Assembly (NCBI RefSeq): GCF_000021965.1
Contig: NC_011832.1
Location: 1-64,000 of the forward strand
Length of the DNA: 64,000 nucleotides
Direction of reading: 5' to 3'
Source: Methanosphaerula palustris E1-9c
Lineage (GTDB): Archaea > Halobacteriota > Methanomicrobia > Methanomicrobiales > Methanospirillaceae
A program made the position numbers and the translations under genes. The notes beneath the pieces are model-generated. The model worked only from the letters and a program-made list of their open reading frames with translations. It did no database searches and was not told the origin of the DNA. Positions 16,327-25,051 of the stretch are shown piece by piece (the stretch's first letter is position 1; each line of letters begins with the position of its first letter).

Positions 16327-18897
16327 GGATATCCCGTCTACCTTGGTGACCCGGTAGAGTGTATCGACGAACCCTTCGAGTTCTTTCTCGTGCGATACCA
16401 TGATCAACTGGTCGCAACCGGCGTCGAGGAGGATATCCCGCAGCCGATAGAGCTGACCGGCGCTGAACCCGTCGGTCGGTTCGTCAAGGATCAGCAGGGA
16501 CTTCTGGTCGGCCCCGCTCTCATCTCTGACGATGGTGTTCAGGGCCAATCGGTAGGCCAGCGCCAGCGAGGTCCGCTCCCCACCTGAGAGGCTGTCTGCA
16601 TCCACCTCAAAGCCGTCCTGTTCGACCAGCGGGGTGAAGGCTTCGTCGACCCTGACCGAGATCTCCTCCGCTGCGATCAGGTCGGTGAACCATTGCTGGA
16701 AGAAGCAGTTGAAGGTCTCGTTGATCTGGGCCAGCCTGGATCGTTCGATCGATTCGACGGCTGGGAGGAAGTGATCGCGGAGCCATCGCCGCTGCTCTTG
16801 GAAGACCTGCATCGTACCGGCCTTCGCTCGTTTCTCCAGGATAACCTTCTTCAGATCTTCGCTGGTTCTGGTCTGGTACTCCACCTCCCGCCGCAGTTGG
16901 TCCAGCACCTGCTGCTGTTCCTGGATGACATCCCGCTGCCTGGTCGCGGTCGTCTCCAGGTCAAAAAGTTCCTGAAGTTTCACCTCGGCGTCGGCGAGGG
17001 CTTCCTCTCCTGTTCTGATCGCTTTGTCAAGGTCCAGAATATCAGTTTCGACCGATCGGATCGCTTCCGCGTTGGCGTTCCTCCGCTCAAGGAGCCCCTG
17101 TTTTGTTTTGATTCTGGCGTTCAGGGCTGAAAAGGTCTTCTCGACCTCCTCCTCTTCGAGGTCCCGGATCGTTTTCTTTGCCTGGATGTACCTCGTCACC
17201 TCGTCGGTGAGAGCTTCGATCGCGGAGGTGACATCCTGACGCTGCTGTTGCAGGTCCAGGGCGAAGGTGCCGGTGGTGAGCGCCTCCCGGATCTTCTGCT
17301 CCTCGTCGACTGCAGTGCCGAGCCGCTCCTCCTCCTGTAGCAGTCCGCCTATTCTGGCTGTGATACCAGCGAGCTCGGTCTTCTTCCTGTTGCAGGTCCG
17401 TTGCTCCTCTTCGAGCGCTGCCTGCTCGATCCGGGCACTGCTGATCATCTCATCGGCCTCCTTGAGCAGTCCGGCGAGATCCCGCTGCCAGCCCAGGATC
17501 TCGTCGGCCTTCGCCCAGGTCTCCTGCTCCATCGCGACCAGGTGCTCTCTGGTCAGGGTCTGCTGGCACTGGGGGCAGGTGGCTCCCTCCCCGATGGCGG
17601 CAATCTGCTCCCATTCGGTCTTCAGGGTCTTCAAGCTCCTCTCCTGGGTCTCCCGTTCAACTCGGATCCTCTCCCTCCCCTGAACCAGGGTGTTCACCCG
17701 GGCGGTCACCTCCGGCAACCGCGCCACCGCCGTTTTGAGGGGTTTTAGGGCCGCGCTGATCGTCTGCTGCTGTCGGGCCAGATTCTGCCGTTCATCATGG
17801 ATCGCCTGCGCCCGCTCCCGGTCTCTCTGGCACCGGCCTGCCCGCTCCTTCAGGTGTTCCTCTTCAGCTCTGATCCGGGCTGTGAGGGCTGCTTCCCTAC
17901 CCTGCAGATCCCGGTGGTAGAGATAACGCTCTTCAAGGGTGACTATCGCCCGTTTCTGTTCCAGGAGATGCTGATACTTCGGCTTTAGCTGGGCCAGGGC
18001 CTCCTCGTCACCTGCGATCAAGATGAGATCTCTATCGATCCGCTTCTCTTCATCGAGCAGCCCCTGGCGCTGTGCCTGCCTGGCTTCTCTGGCCGAGGTC
18101 AGACCGGGGAGGGAACCTCGGAGGGTGCCGACCTTCTCCTGGAATGGAAGGAGGGAGGCGATCGCCTCGTCGATTCGGGTGACGGCCCCGGTCAGGGTAG
18201 CGAGGAGTGCTGCCTGTTCTGTCACCCCGGCCCTGGCCTGCTGGCATCCGAGCAGCACCTCTTCATACTGCCGCTCGTCCTCCTCCAATCCGGTGCAGAG
18301 GCGGGTACAGATTTCGATCTCCGTGTTCAGCCACTGCCTGATCACAGCCTCCTCGGTGTTGGTGGCCGCCCACCGGTACTGTTCGATCCCAAATGCCCTT
18401 CTGAGGATGTCGAGCCGCTGCTCCTCCTTCATCGAGAGGACCGCTTTCATCGCCTCCTGGGGAGTGTAGATTGCGTACCGGAAGATTCGAGAGGTGGCCT
18501 TGGGGTCGGGCTGTTCGTGGAACCCGAGGATCGCGAGCACCTTCGGTTTAAGGTCGGCGGGTGCGTAGGCCTCTTCGCCATTCGGCCCGGTTAGTGAGCA
18601 CGGCCCCTGGTTCACCCCCTTCTTGGTCCTGACCAGTGTCCGGTTGATGGTGTACTCCTCCTCGCCAGTGATGAAGGTGAGGCTGACCTCCCCGCGTTTC
18701 TGGTGGTGCCTGAGGAGGTGGGTCGACTTCACGTCGCCGAGGCCGAAGAGGCCGAACTCGATGGCCGAGAGGATCGTCGACTTTCCGCTCCCGATGTCGC
18801 CTGAGAAGAGGGAGATCCCGGGTGAGAAGTCGATCGTGATCGGTTCCTCGCCATAACTCCGGATGTTCTGGATCCGGAGGTGTACCAGGTGCAGCAT
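16309..18897 (-). CDS. rad50: DNA double-strand break repair ATPase Rad50
   Basis: SMC-like ATPase of 862 residues that works with Mre11 in break processing. Walker A GDIGSGKST lies at 33-41, long coiled-coil arms span about 180-760 and are interrupted by the zinc hook CPQC at 441-444, and the C-terminal lobe carries the signature LSGGERTSLALAYRLALN, Walker B LLILDEPTDGFS and the H-loop in MVSHEKELEG. The start codon overlaps the mre11 stop (TGATG), so both proteins are made from one transcript. Confidence 0.97.
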   Translation of the reverse strand: MLHLVHLRIQNIRSYGEEPITIDFSPGISLFSGDIGSGKSTILSAIEFGLFGLGDVKSTHLLRHHQKRGEVSLTFITGEEEYTINRTLVRTKKGVNQGPCSLTGPNGEEAYAPADLKPKVLAILGFHEQPDPKATSRIFRYAIYTPQEAMKAVLSMKEEQRLDILRRAFGIEQYRWAATNTEEAVIRQWLNTEIEICTRLCTGLEEDERQYEEVLLGCQQARAGVTEQAALLATLTGAVTRIDEAIASLLPFQEKVGTLRGSLPGLTSAREARQAQRQGLLDEEKRIDRDLILIAGDEEALAQLKPKYQHLLEQKRAIVTLEERYLYHRDLQGREAALTARIRAEEEHLKERAGRCQRDRERAQAIHDERQNLARQQQTISAALKPLKTAVARLPEVTARVNTLVQGRERIRVERETQERSLKTLKTEWEQIAAIGEGATCPQCQQTLTREHLVAMEQETWAKADEILGWQRDLAGLLKEADEMISSARIEQAALEEEQRTCNRKKTELAGITARIGGLLQEEERLGTAVDEEQKIREALTTGTFALDLQQQRQDVTSAIEALTDEVTRYIQAKKTIRDLEEEEVEKTFSALNARIKTKQGLLERRNANAEAIRSVETDILDLDKAIRTGEEALADAEVKLQELFDLETTATRQRDVIQEQQQVLDQLRREVEYQTRTSEDLKKVILEKRAKAGTMQVFQEQRRWLRDHFLPAVESIERSRLAQINETFNCFFQQWFTDLIAAEEISVRVDEAFTPLVEQDGFEVDADSLSGGERTSLALAYRLALNTIVRDESGADQKSLLILDEPTDGFSAGQLYRLRDILLDAGCDQLIMVSHEKELEGFVDTLYRVTKVDGISSVVRR

Positions 18898-20213
18898 CAG
18901 CGGTCCTCCTGGTGTCTGAGGAGGGGCTCGACACCACGCCTGATCCGAAGGGTGAAGTCGTCCTTCCGCTCGTCCTCACGCTTCTCCTCTTCGAGGGCGG
19001 CCAGGAGTCTGACGGCGGTGGAGACCCCGTTCTCACCGGTCAGGAACTCCAGTATCTTCCTGGTCTTTCCATCCGTGATCTTGGAGTCTGGGGAGAAGGT
19101 GGCGGTGGATTTGGCGAAGATAGTCCGCTCGATCTCGTCCCGGTTCTCACCGGTGATCATCTGTTCGGCCTTATCTGGCGACCGAAGATTCGATCTGCTG
19201 ATCTTCACGACAAGCGCCCCGTCAGCCTCAAGGTGCTGCCGTACCTCTTTAAAGCCCACCTGGTGCGGGGCGCCGGAGGAGAGCGTCCCCTTCACCGAGA
19301 GGAGAACGATTGCCCCTGCGACGTCCAAGCTGTTTTGGACCTCCTCAAGGAGTGCGGTCACCTCAGCCGGGCTCTTCTGGTCGGCATCAACCCGCTCGAC
19401 GATCACATCGGGGAGATGGACTGGGATGAACTCGCTGGTCGCTTCCCCTCCCCGGAGGGTCACCAGGAAGAACCCGCGGCTGGCCCCTGCCGCCAGCGCT
19501 TCGAGGTCTTGGATCTGGTGGCCGAGCAGGGGGCCCGGGTAGGCGATCGTCCCGTAACCGTCCATCTGCACGGAGATGCGGGTGTGGATGTGCCCGCCTG
19601 CATAGTAGGCGAACCCGCGGGGAAGGAGTGTGAGCGGGACGCCCTCTTCGAACGCCTTGCCTACAGGTTGTAACTCGCTGATCGCCGAGTGGAAGAGGAA
19701 GATCTTCGTTCCCTCCTCCTCTTCCAGCCAGGTGCGGTCTAGGTCCTGGTAGAGGGCCGCCTCCAGGCCGTTCTTTCTCCCGTAGATCCCGGTCAGCTTC
19801 ACCCCGGTGGGCTGGTCGATGACGAACGGCAGTCGGAGTCCCTCTCCGTCGGCTGTCTGATGGTCTCCTTCTGGACTGACCCTGCAGAAGAGGCCGGCCG
19901 AGGCCAGGATGTCGATGATCGAGGTGCCGGTCGGGGAATAGTCATGCGATCCATAGGTCAGATAGGTCCGAATCCCGTGATCTGAGAGCCTCTTTAGATG
20001 GGTAACAGCCTCCCGAACAACGCCCAGGTCGGGAAGGTTTCCGTCGAAGAGATCCCCGGCGATCACCACAAAGTCCACCCTCTTCAGAATACAGGCCGAG
20101 ATCGTTTCAGCGAAGGCGGTCATGTTCAGGGTTGAGAGCATCCGCTCGCGCCATGCGCCGATATGGAGGTCAGCCAGATGAGCGAATCTGGCCTGTACTG
20201 GTCTCTCTTCCAT
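18897..20213 (-). CDS. mre11: DNA double-strand break repair nuclease Mre11
   Basis: Metal-dependent nuclease of 438 residues. Conserved phosphoesterase motifs are visible: AHLADLHIG (D15, H17), VIAGDLFDG, the GSHDYS motif (equivalent to GNHD, with Ser for Asn) and GGHIHTR. The capping and C-terminal Rad50-binding regions follow. It is the first gene of the mre11-rad50 pair. The GNHD to GSHD substitution affects the usual catalytic-loop Asn and is worth noting. Confidence 0.95.
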   Translation of the reverse strand: MEERPVQARFAHLADLHIGAWRERMLSTLNMTAFAETISACILKRVDFVVIAGDLFDGNLPDLGVVREAVTHLKRLSDHGIRTYLTYGSHDYSPTGTSIIDILASAGLFCRVSPEGDHQTADGEGLRLPFVIDQPTGVKLTGIYGRKNGLEAALYQDLDRTWLEEEEGTKIFLFHSAISELQPVGKAFEEGVPLTLLPRGFAYYAGGHIHTRISVQMDGYGTIAYPGPLLGHQIQDLEALAAGASRGFFLVTLRGGEATSEFIPVHLPDVIVERVDADQKSPAEVTALLEEVQNSLDVAGAIVLLSVKGTLSSGAPHQVGFKEVRQHLEADGALVVKISRSNLRSPDKAEQMITGENRDEIERTIFAKSTATFSPDSKITDGKTRKILEFLTGENGVSTAVRLLAALEEEKREDERKDDFTLRIRRGVEPLLRHQEDR

Positions 20214-20268
20214 CGATCCTATAGTATCAAATGGATGTCAGACTCTGTATTTCTTGCCCTAGGTTCAT

Positions 20269-20454
20269 TCAGGATTCACTGAGAAGGACTCCGCTCTTGG
20301 CGATGTTCTCCTTCTTCAACTCCTGGATCATGACGGTGATCATCCCGGGGTCGATATGGAAGTTCTCCGCAATCGAGTGTGTGATATCCTGGGCGACTTT
20401 CCGTTTCTGGTCGAGGCTCCGCCCCTCTGCCATCTGTATCGTTACCACTGGCAT
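20269..20454 (-). CDS. 4-oxalocrotonate tautomerase-like small protein
   Basis: A 61-residue protein beginning MPVVTIQMAEGRSLDQKRK, so the catalytic Pro would be exposed at position 1 after Met removal, and the length is that of 4-oxalocrotonate tautomerases. Such enzymes form hexamers and interconvert keto-enol isomers; here the substrate is unknown. It stands alone between mre11 and the CorC-like gene. Confidence 0.85.
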   Translation of the reverse strand: MPVVTIQMAEGRSLDQKRKVAQDITHSIAENFHIDPGMITVMIQELKKENIAKSGVLLSES

Positions 20455-20570
20455 ACCCTGATCAGATCAACCTGGGGGGATATCGCGGTTCCGGTTGTGG
20501 GATGGCCAGCGGATCCTCTCCGTTCCTCGAAGCCTATTTATCAGACCGGCGTCCTCTTTCTGATAACGTT

Positions 20571-21878
20571 ATGGCGGCACTCATTGAGATCGGTATCATC
20601 CTTCTGCTGATCCTCTTCAACGGCCTCTTCTCGATGGCAGAGTTTGCGATCGTATCAGCCCGCAAGATCAGGCTCTCCCAGCTGGCTGCGGATGGGGATA
20701 AGCGGGCTGCAGTGGCCCTGGAACTTGCCGAGGAGCCGAACCGTCTCCTCTCTGCCGTCCAGATCGGAATCACTGTCATCAGTATCGTCTCCGGTGCCTA
20801 TGGTGGGGCAGCCCTCTCCGGGTACGTGGCGGCACCCCTCAAGTCGATCCCGGAGGTGGCTCAGTACAGCGACCTTCTGGCCCTGGTGTTGGTTGTCGCT
20901 GCCATCACCTACTTGACCCTGGTCTTTGGGGAACTGGTCCCAAAAAGGCTCGCCCTCACGAATCCGGAGCAATTTGCGGCGTCGGTCGCGGTCCCGATGA
21001 AGTGGTTCGCCTGGGTGGGATCTCCGCTCGTTTCACTCCTCTCGTACTCCACCGATCTCGTGCTGGCAATGCTCGGGGCAAAGAATTCGTCAGGGTCCCC
21101 GGTGACTGAGGAGGAGGTGAAGCTCCTGATACGGGAGGGGACACAGGCGGGGGTCTTCCTGGAGGAGGAGCAGGCGATGGTCAGCCGGATTCTCCGTCTT
21201 TCAGACCGGCGGGTATCCGGGCTGATGACACCACGACCTGAGATCACGGCGATAGATCTCCGGAGTCCAGATCTGGAGCAGATCGCCCTGATGCGGGCCA
21301 GCGGCCACTCGTACTTTCCGGTGATCGACGGTGATCTGGATCGGATCCGGGGGATGGTCTCGGTCCGGGACCTCTGGGCCCGGATGCTCGATGGTCAGGA
21401 GGCCACAGTCAGGGGCGCCCTGAGCGAACCACTTTATATCCCTGAGTCAGTGCCAGCGCTGAAGGTGCCGGCCCTCTTCCGGGACGCCGGTCTTCATCTG
21501 GGTCTGGTCACCGACGAATATGGATCGGTGCAGGGCCTGGTCACCCCGCACGACATCCTGGAATCGATCGTCGGGGTCCTCCCCTCCCCAGATCAGGAGG
21601 CCGAGCCTGAGATCGTTCAGCGGGATGATGGCTCCTGGCTGGTCGACGGGATGCTCCCGCTCGACCAGTTCCGCGATGTCGTGCCGCTTGAGGACCTGCC
21701 GCTCGAGGAGAAGGGGTATTACCATACGATCGGCGGACTTGTGATGATGCATCTTGAACGGAGGCCGCAAACCGGGGACCGGTTTACCCATGGGGACTTG
21801 CAGTTCGAGGTGGTGGACATGGATGGCAACCGGGTCGACAAGGTGCTGGTCACCCAGGTCGATGAGGCAGATCAGTAG
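20571..21878 (+). CDS. CNNM/CorC (HlyC) family membrane protein with CBS pair
   Basis: A protein of about 435 residues. The N-terminal DUF21/CNNM membrane domain (four hydrophobic segments over residues 1-155, with ELVPKRLALTNPE) is followed by two CBS domains (about 190-320, containing GLMTPRPEITAID and DEYGSVQGLVTPHDILE) and a C-terminal CorC_HlyC domain. The family is linked to magnesium or sodium-coupled cation export. ATG 20571 fits the first hydrophobic segment. The 3' end overlaps the RNase HIII gene by 7 bases, tail to tail. Confidence 0.9.
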   Translation: MAALIEIGIILLLILFNGLFSMAEFAIVSARKIRLSQLAADGDKRAAVALELAEEPNRLLSAVQIGITVISIVSGAYGGAALSGYVAAPLKSIPEVAQYSDLLALVLVVAAITYLTLVFGELVPKRLALTNPEQFAASVAVPMKWFAWVGSPLVSLLSYSTDLVLAMLGAKNSSGSPVTEEEVKLLIREGTQAGVFLEEEQAMVSRILRLSDRRVSGLMTPRPEITAIDLRSPDLEQIALMRASGHSYFPVIDGDLDRIRGMVSVRDLWARMLDGQEATVRGALSEPLYIPESVPALKVPALFRDAGLHLGLVTDEYGSVQGLVTPHDILESIVGVLPSPDQEAEPEIVQRDDGSWLVDGMLPLDQFRDVVPLEDLPLEEKGYYHTIGGLVMMHLERRPQTGDRFTHGDLQFEVVDMDGNRVDKVLVTQVDEADQ

Positions 21879-22828
21879 TCTCTGCAGATCTTTGAAGTGG
21901 TCCGGAAGTGAATTTTTGCCACCGTCCGGAGCACGCCAGAGCCGTATCGATCGACCATCTGCGCAGCCTGTTTGGTCACGCCTGCAGAAGCCCCTTTTAA
22001 CAGATGGACGTTGTACGGCATGCCGAGCAGGTCCAGGTCCTCAAGGAACCGTGCCCGGGCCAGCACCGAGGCCGCCGCTACTGGAGTCTCCTGCTCTGCC
22101 CTGGGTCGCTGAACGACCCGAAGACCGGGGTACCGGACGGCGAGCAGATCGTCGAGTACCCGTTCCCCGGCGAACTGGTCGACGAGCACTGTGGTGCACC
22201 CGCTCTCTGCTGCCACCCTCTGGATCGCTTCGGCATGGACCGATGCGAGGAGGTCGTTCAATGTTCCACCGGCTCTGGCTGTGGCCGCATACCGGGCGTT
22301 ATACTCCTCTGGGAGGAGAACCTTCACCGAGATGCTGACCGCTACCTTTCTGACCACGGAGGCCAGGGACAGGTTCTCCTGGTCGGAGAGCGCCTTGCTG
22401 TCCGTCACCCCAGCCGCCCTGAGCCTGGCGGCGCCCTGCTGATCCAGGCAGACGGCAGCCACGACCAGCGGTCCGAAGTAGTCCCCTTTGCCCGATTCAT
22501 CGCTTCCGATCAACAGCGGAAGGGCGGCCAGGTTCTTTAGTGTACCGGATGGATCTGCTGTCTGCGGAGTCGACACCTCTCTGCCGGCGATCGCCGCCTT
22601 CAGGGCCGCCTCGGCCTGGCTGTTTCTTACCTGCGAGTAGTCGACCGTGACCGCCCCGGACTTCTTCTGGTAGACCCTGAGCAGGGTCGACCACTCGCTG
22701 GTGCTGACCTGGAACTGGAACCCGTAGGCGATCGTCCGTCTGGGTCCGGCCTGGATCCCGGCTGCATTCAGTCTGGTTGCGATCTCCTGGTAGAACTCGT
22801 CAGGGGGTGATGCCTGGAATAAGGACAT
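21872..22828 (-). CDS. rnhC: Ribonuclease HIII
   Basis: Cleaves RNA in RNA-DNA hybrids. The signature GSDESGKGDYFGP (residues 108-120, D110/E111) and DSK (D143) and VDQFAG (D217) motifs match type HIII rather than HII. Residues 1-90 form the TBP-like N-terminal substrate-binding domain characteristic of HIII enzymes. This enzyme is mainly bacterial. The gene lies 18 bases behind the RPA partner gene but a run of eight T (minus strand, 22829-22836) sits just before the ATG, so it may be only partly co-transcribed and lacks a Shine-Dalgarno site. Confidence 0.93.
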   Translation of the reverse strand: MSLFQASPPDEFYQEIATRLNAAGIQAGPRRTIAYGFQFQVSTSEWSTLLRVYQKKSGAVTVDYSQVRNSQAEAALKAAIAGREVSTPQTADPSGTLKNLAALPLLIGSDESGKGDYFGPLVVAAVCLDQQGAARLRAAGVTDSKALSDQENLSLASVVRKVAVSISVKVLLPEEYNARYAATARAGGTLNDLLASVHAEAIQRVAAESGCTTVLVDQFAGERVLDDLLAVRYPGLRVVQRPRAEQETPVAAASVLARARFLEDLDLLGMPYNVHLLKGASAGVTKQAAQMVDRYGSGVLRTVAKIHFRTTSKICRDY

Positions 22829-22840
22829 AAAAAAAAGGGG
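22829..22840 (-). terminator. Oligo-T tract before rnhC
   Basis: On the minus strand a C4-T8 tract ends immediately at the rnhC start codon. Archaeal RNA polymerase terminates at such T runs, so this may limit read-through from the RPA genes into rnhC. Confidence 0.4.
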
Positions 22841-22846
22841 ACCTGA

Positions 22847-23440
22847 TCAGATGTTCATCTGGGTCAGGGCGTTGTAGACCATGCTTCTGAACTGGGCAGG
22901 GTCCTGGGTGTACTGCTCTAGGGCCGTCTTTGAATCGGGGGTGGTGCCGTAGGCATCGATCCGGTTCAGCGTCGCTGCGGCCGCATCGAGCACCCAAAGA
23001 TCCCTCGTCTCCTTGTCCACGACCGTCACCGATTCGGCCTTCACCGAGATGAGCTTGGTTCCGTCAGGGGTCTCGTAGATGTTCGGCTTGCCGATGACGG
23101 CGACGAAGGCCGGAGTCTCAATCTTTGCCAGTTGGAGCATCGCCTCCTGCTGGTAGTTGCCAGCCATGATGAAGGTGGTCCCGCTCGGGTCCACCACCCG
23201 TGCCCGGTAGAAGGCGTTCTGTTCGCCCTGCCGCTGCTTTTCGGTCATCGTCCCGACCAGGAAGACCCGGTTGCAGCGTTCGCCTGTCGGGAGGAGCACG
23301 AAGGTCGGGCTCTTCTCTTCGGTCCCCTCCTTGAACTGATACCTGGTCTCGCGGAGTTCCTGTGCAAAGACCCGCCGTGCCGGCTCCCGCTCGAACCGCT
23401 GCTCTCGCCGGGGGAATGGTGCACTCTTCTCTGGGGTCAT
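22847..23440 (-). CDS. RPA-associated protein (COG3390 type)
   Basis: A 197-residue OB-fold protein (core from about residue 45: FVLLPTGERCNRVFLVGTMT, then GTTFIMAGNYQ) of the kind that is paired with replication protein A in euryarchaea. It probably binds RPA and assists single-stranded DNA binding during replication and repair. Its ATG overlaps the RPA stop by 4 bases, supporting complex formation. Confidence 0.87.
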   Translation of the reverse strand: MTPEKSAPFPRREQRFEREPARRVFAQELRETRYQFKEGTEEKSPTFVLLPTGERCNRVFLVGTMTEKQRQGEQNAFYRARVVDPSGTTFIMAGNYQQEAMLQLAKIETPAFVAVIGKPNIYETPDGTKLISVKAESVTVVDKETRDLWVLDAAAATLNRIDAYGTTPDSKTALEQYTQDPAQFRSMVYNALTQMNI

Positions 23441-24669
23441 GCCTGTTCACCTCCGGCACGGTTGATCAGCGCAGCCAGGGCTGTCTGGTCCAGGTGTTGC
23501 GGTTCGCACTGGTTGACCAGCATCACCTGATCCATCTCCCGGCCTCTGCAGGTCAGGTACCTGCCCATCACGGTGTTGCAGAGGTGATAAAAAACCTCAT
23601 CAGCTCCGAGCGGGTTGTTCTCTGCCATCTCCTGAGCAGCCTCCAGGGTCATCCCGGTCACCTGTTCGGTCACCTCGCGCTGCATCAGCACGTTCCTGGT
23701 CTTCTCGCCGTCGTCGAGCACACCCTTGATCCGGAGGTCATACCGGAACTCCGGCTGCATCTCGTGGATTGGGCAGTAGTTCTGCCTGGAGAGGACCCGG
23801 TTGCACCCCTCTACCGGACAGCGCTTGACCAGCCCGGAACCTTGGCTGATGTGGACGAGCGCCCCTGAGAAGGCTGCTCCCCCGGTTCCGACCTCGATAT
23901 CCCCCTCGTCAGGGATGACAGTCGCGCTGTTCAGGTTCAGCGAGAGACGGCCGTTGTACTCGTCGACCTGAGCATAGTAGATATTGTAGACGGTGTCAGG
24001 GAGGAGCTTCTCCTTTCCTTCTCCTTCCTCGCGCCATATCGTGAACTTCAGCGTCCCGGACTCGTCGCCGATGATCCCGGTCTGCAGCATCCGTTCATGC
24101 GAGGGCTCCCACTCCTGCACCATCTTCACCCGCACGCTGCCGACCCCTGGATGGAGGGTCTGCACGGGGATTATCGTCGGCACGAGTGGCTGATCATGGG
24201 TGACATGGCTGACGGTCGTTCCGGAATGAACCTTCACATTCGGAACGCTCCGGAACTCGTCGACCACAGCTGATTCGAGTTTGTACCACTCCCCTAAGTC
24301 GAGGAGTGGCGCTCCTGCCTTGGCCCAGATCACAAACTGCATCGCCCCGGTGGAGTCCGCGAGGATCCCGGTCTGTCCGATCGCAGGGGTACGTGGGATG
24401 GTCAGGGAGACCACCTTCCCTTCGATCGTGACCCACTCACCTGGAAGCACCTCACCCAGGCCACGGAGGTCTGAAGCCATGCTGACCACGCCGGTCAACT
24501 GAAACTCCTTGGCGAGTTCGTTCATCACGGTCCGCTCTGCCTCGGCAGGCTGGACCCCAAACTCCTCGATCAGGCGGCGGAGCTTCGCTTCGATCGCTGC
24601 CTGGTCGGGGTTTTTGCCTTTGGACTGAATCTTCTGGGAGATTCTCTCAGCTATTACGGAAATATCCAT
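23437..24669 (-). CDS. Replication protein A (single-stranded DNA-binding, OB-fold)
   Basis: A 410-residue protein with an N-terminal helical segment (residues 1-60), two OB folds (about 68-165 containing GEWVTIEGKVVSLT, and about 175-275) and a zinc-binding segment CPVEGCNRVLSRQNYCPIH near 282-300 before a C-terminal domain. It coats single-stranded DNA in replication and repair. A TATA element at 24704-24711 and GGAG before the start support the chosen ATG. A second OB-fold protein is encoded at 37653. Confidence 0.93.
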   Translation of the reverse strand: MDISVIAERISQKIQSKGKNPDQAAIEAKLRRLIEEFGVQPAEAERTVMNELAKEFQLTGVVSMASDLRGLGEVLPGEWVTIEGKVVSLTIPRTPAIGQTGILADSTGAMQFVIWAKAGAPLLDLGEWYKLESAVVDEFRSVPNVKVHSGTTVSHVTHDQPLVPTIIPVQTLHPGVGSVRVKMVQEWEPSHERMLQTGIIGDESGTLKFTIWREEGEGKEKLLPDTVYNIYYAQVDEYNGRLSLNLNSATVIPDEGDIEVGTGGAAFSGALVHISQGSGLVKRCPVEGCNRVLSRQNYCPIHEMQPEFRYDLRIKGVLDDGEKTRNVLMQREVTEQVTGMTLEAAQEMAENNPLGADEVFYHLCNTVMGRYLTCRGREMDQVMLVNQCEPQHLDQTALAALINRAGGEQA

Positions 24670-24703
24670 ACTTACATCTCCACGTTAGGAATGGATCTGT
24701 CAG

Positions 24704-24711
24704 GATAAATA
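24704..24711 (-). promoter_or_regulatory. TATA box for the RPA operon
   Basis: TATTTATC on the minus strand, about 38 bases before the RPA ATG. It would give a leader of about 10-15 bases that still contains the GGAG ribosome-binding site. Confidence 0.55.
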
Positions 24712-24784
24712 CCCTCAACGCTGCGGGGTGAAAATGAGTTGTCCTTACCCTGTCATCTGCCGGAATCGACAGATGTTTAAACGA

Positions 24785-24805
24785 ACCTGTATTCACAGTA
24801 CAGGT
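24785..24805. promoter_or_regulatory. 21-base inverted repeat abutting the DUF1858 start codon
   Basis: ACCTGTA-TTCACAG-TACAGGT has perfect 7-base arms and ends on the base before ATG 24806. A TATA-like TGTTTAAAC lies at 24774-24782, so the transcription start should fall within or at the end of the repeat. It is well placed as a repressor operator. Confidence 0.55.
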
Positions 24806-24997
24806 ATGGCGTTAACAGCTGACAGCACAATCTATGATCTCCTCCAGGAGAAGCCGGAATCGACAGCGATCCTCTTCAAGTTCGGGATGGGCTGCGTAGG
24901 GTGCTCGATCGCCAAGGGCGAATCGATCAAGGAAGCGGCGATCGCACATGGCATTCCGCTCGACGAGCTCGTCGCGGCCCTCGGCATCTCCCAGTAA
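24806..24997 (+). CDS. DUF1858 domain protein with CxxC motif
   Basis: A 63-residue protein matching DUF1858, the small disulfide domain often found near hybrid-cluster and redox proteins. The CVGC motif covers C30-C33 in FGMGCVGCSIAKGES. It is probably a cytosolic redox or metal-binding adaptor. ATG 24806 is chosen because it gives the full domain and because the upstream extension is an in-frame accident across the promoter. Transcription is probably leaderless. Confidence 0.85.
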   Translation: MALTADSTIYDLLQEKPESTAILFKFGMGCVGCSIAKGESIKEAAIAHGIPLDELVAALGISQ

Positions 24998-24999
24998 CC

Positions 25000-25011
25000 C
25001 TCTTTTTTTGG
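25000..25011 (+). terminator. Oligo-T terminator after the DUF1858 gene
   Basis: CTCTTTTTTT follows the stop codon directly, as expected for archaeal termination. Confidence 0.5.
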
Positions 25012-25051
25012 TGTAGAGACACCTGTCTATGTTCATGCGATCTTCTGACCG

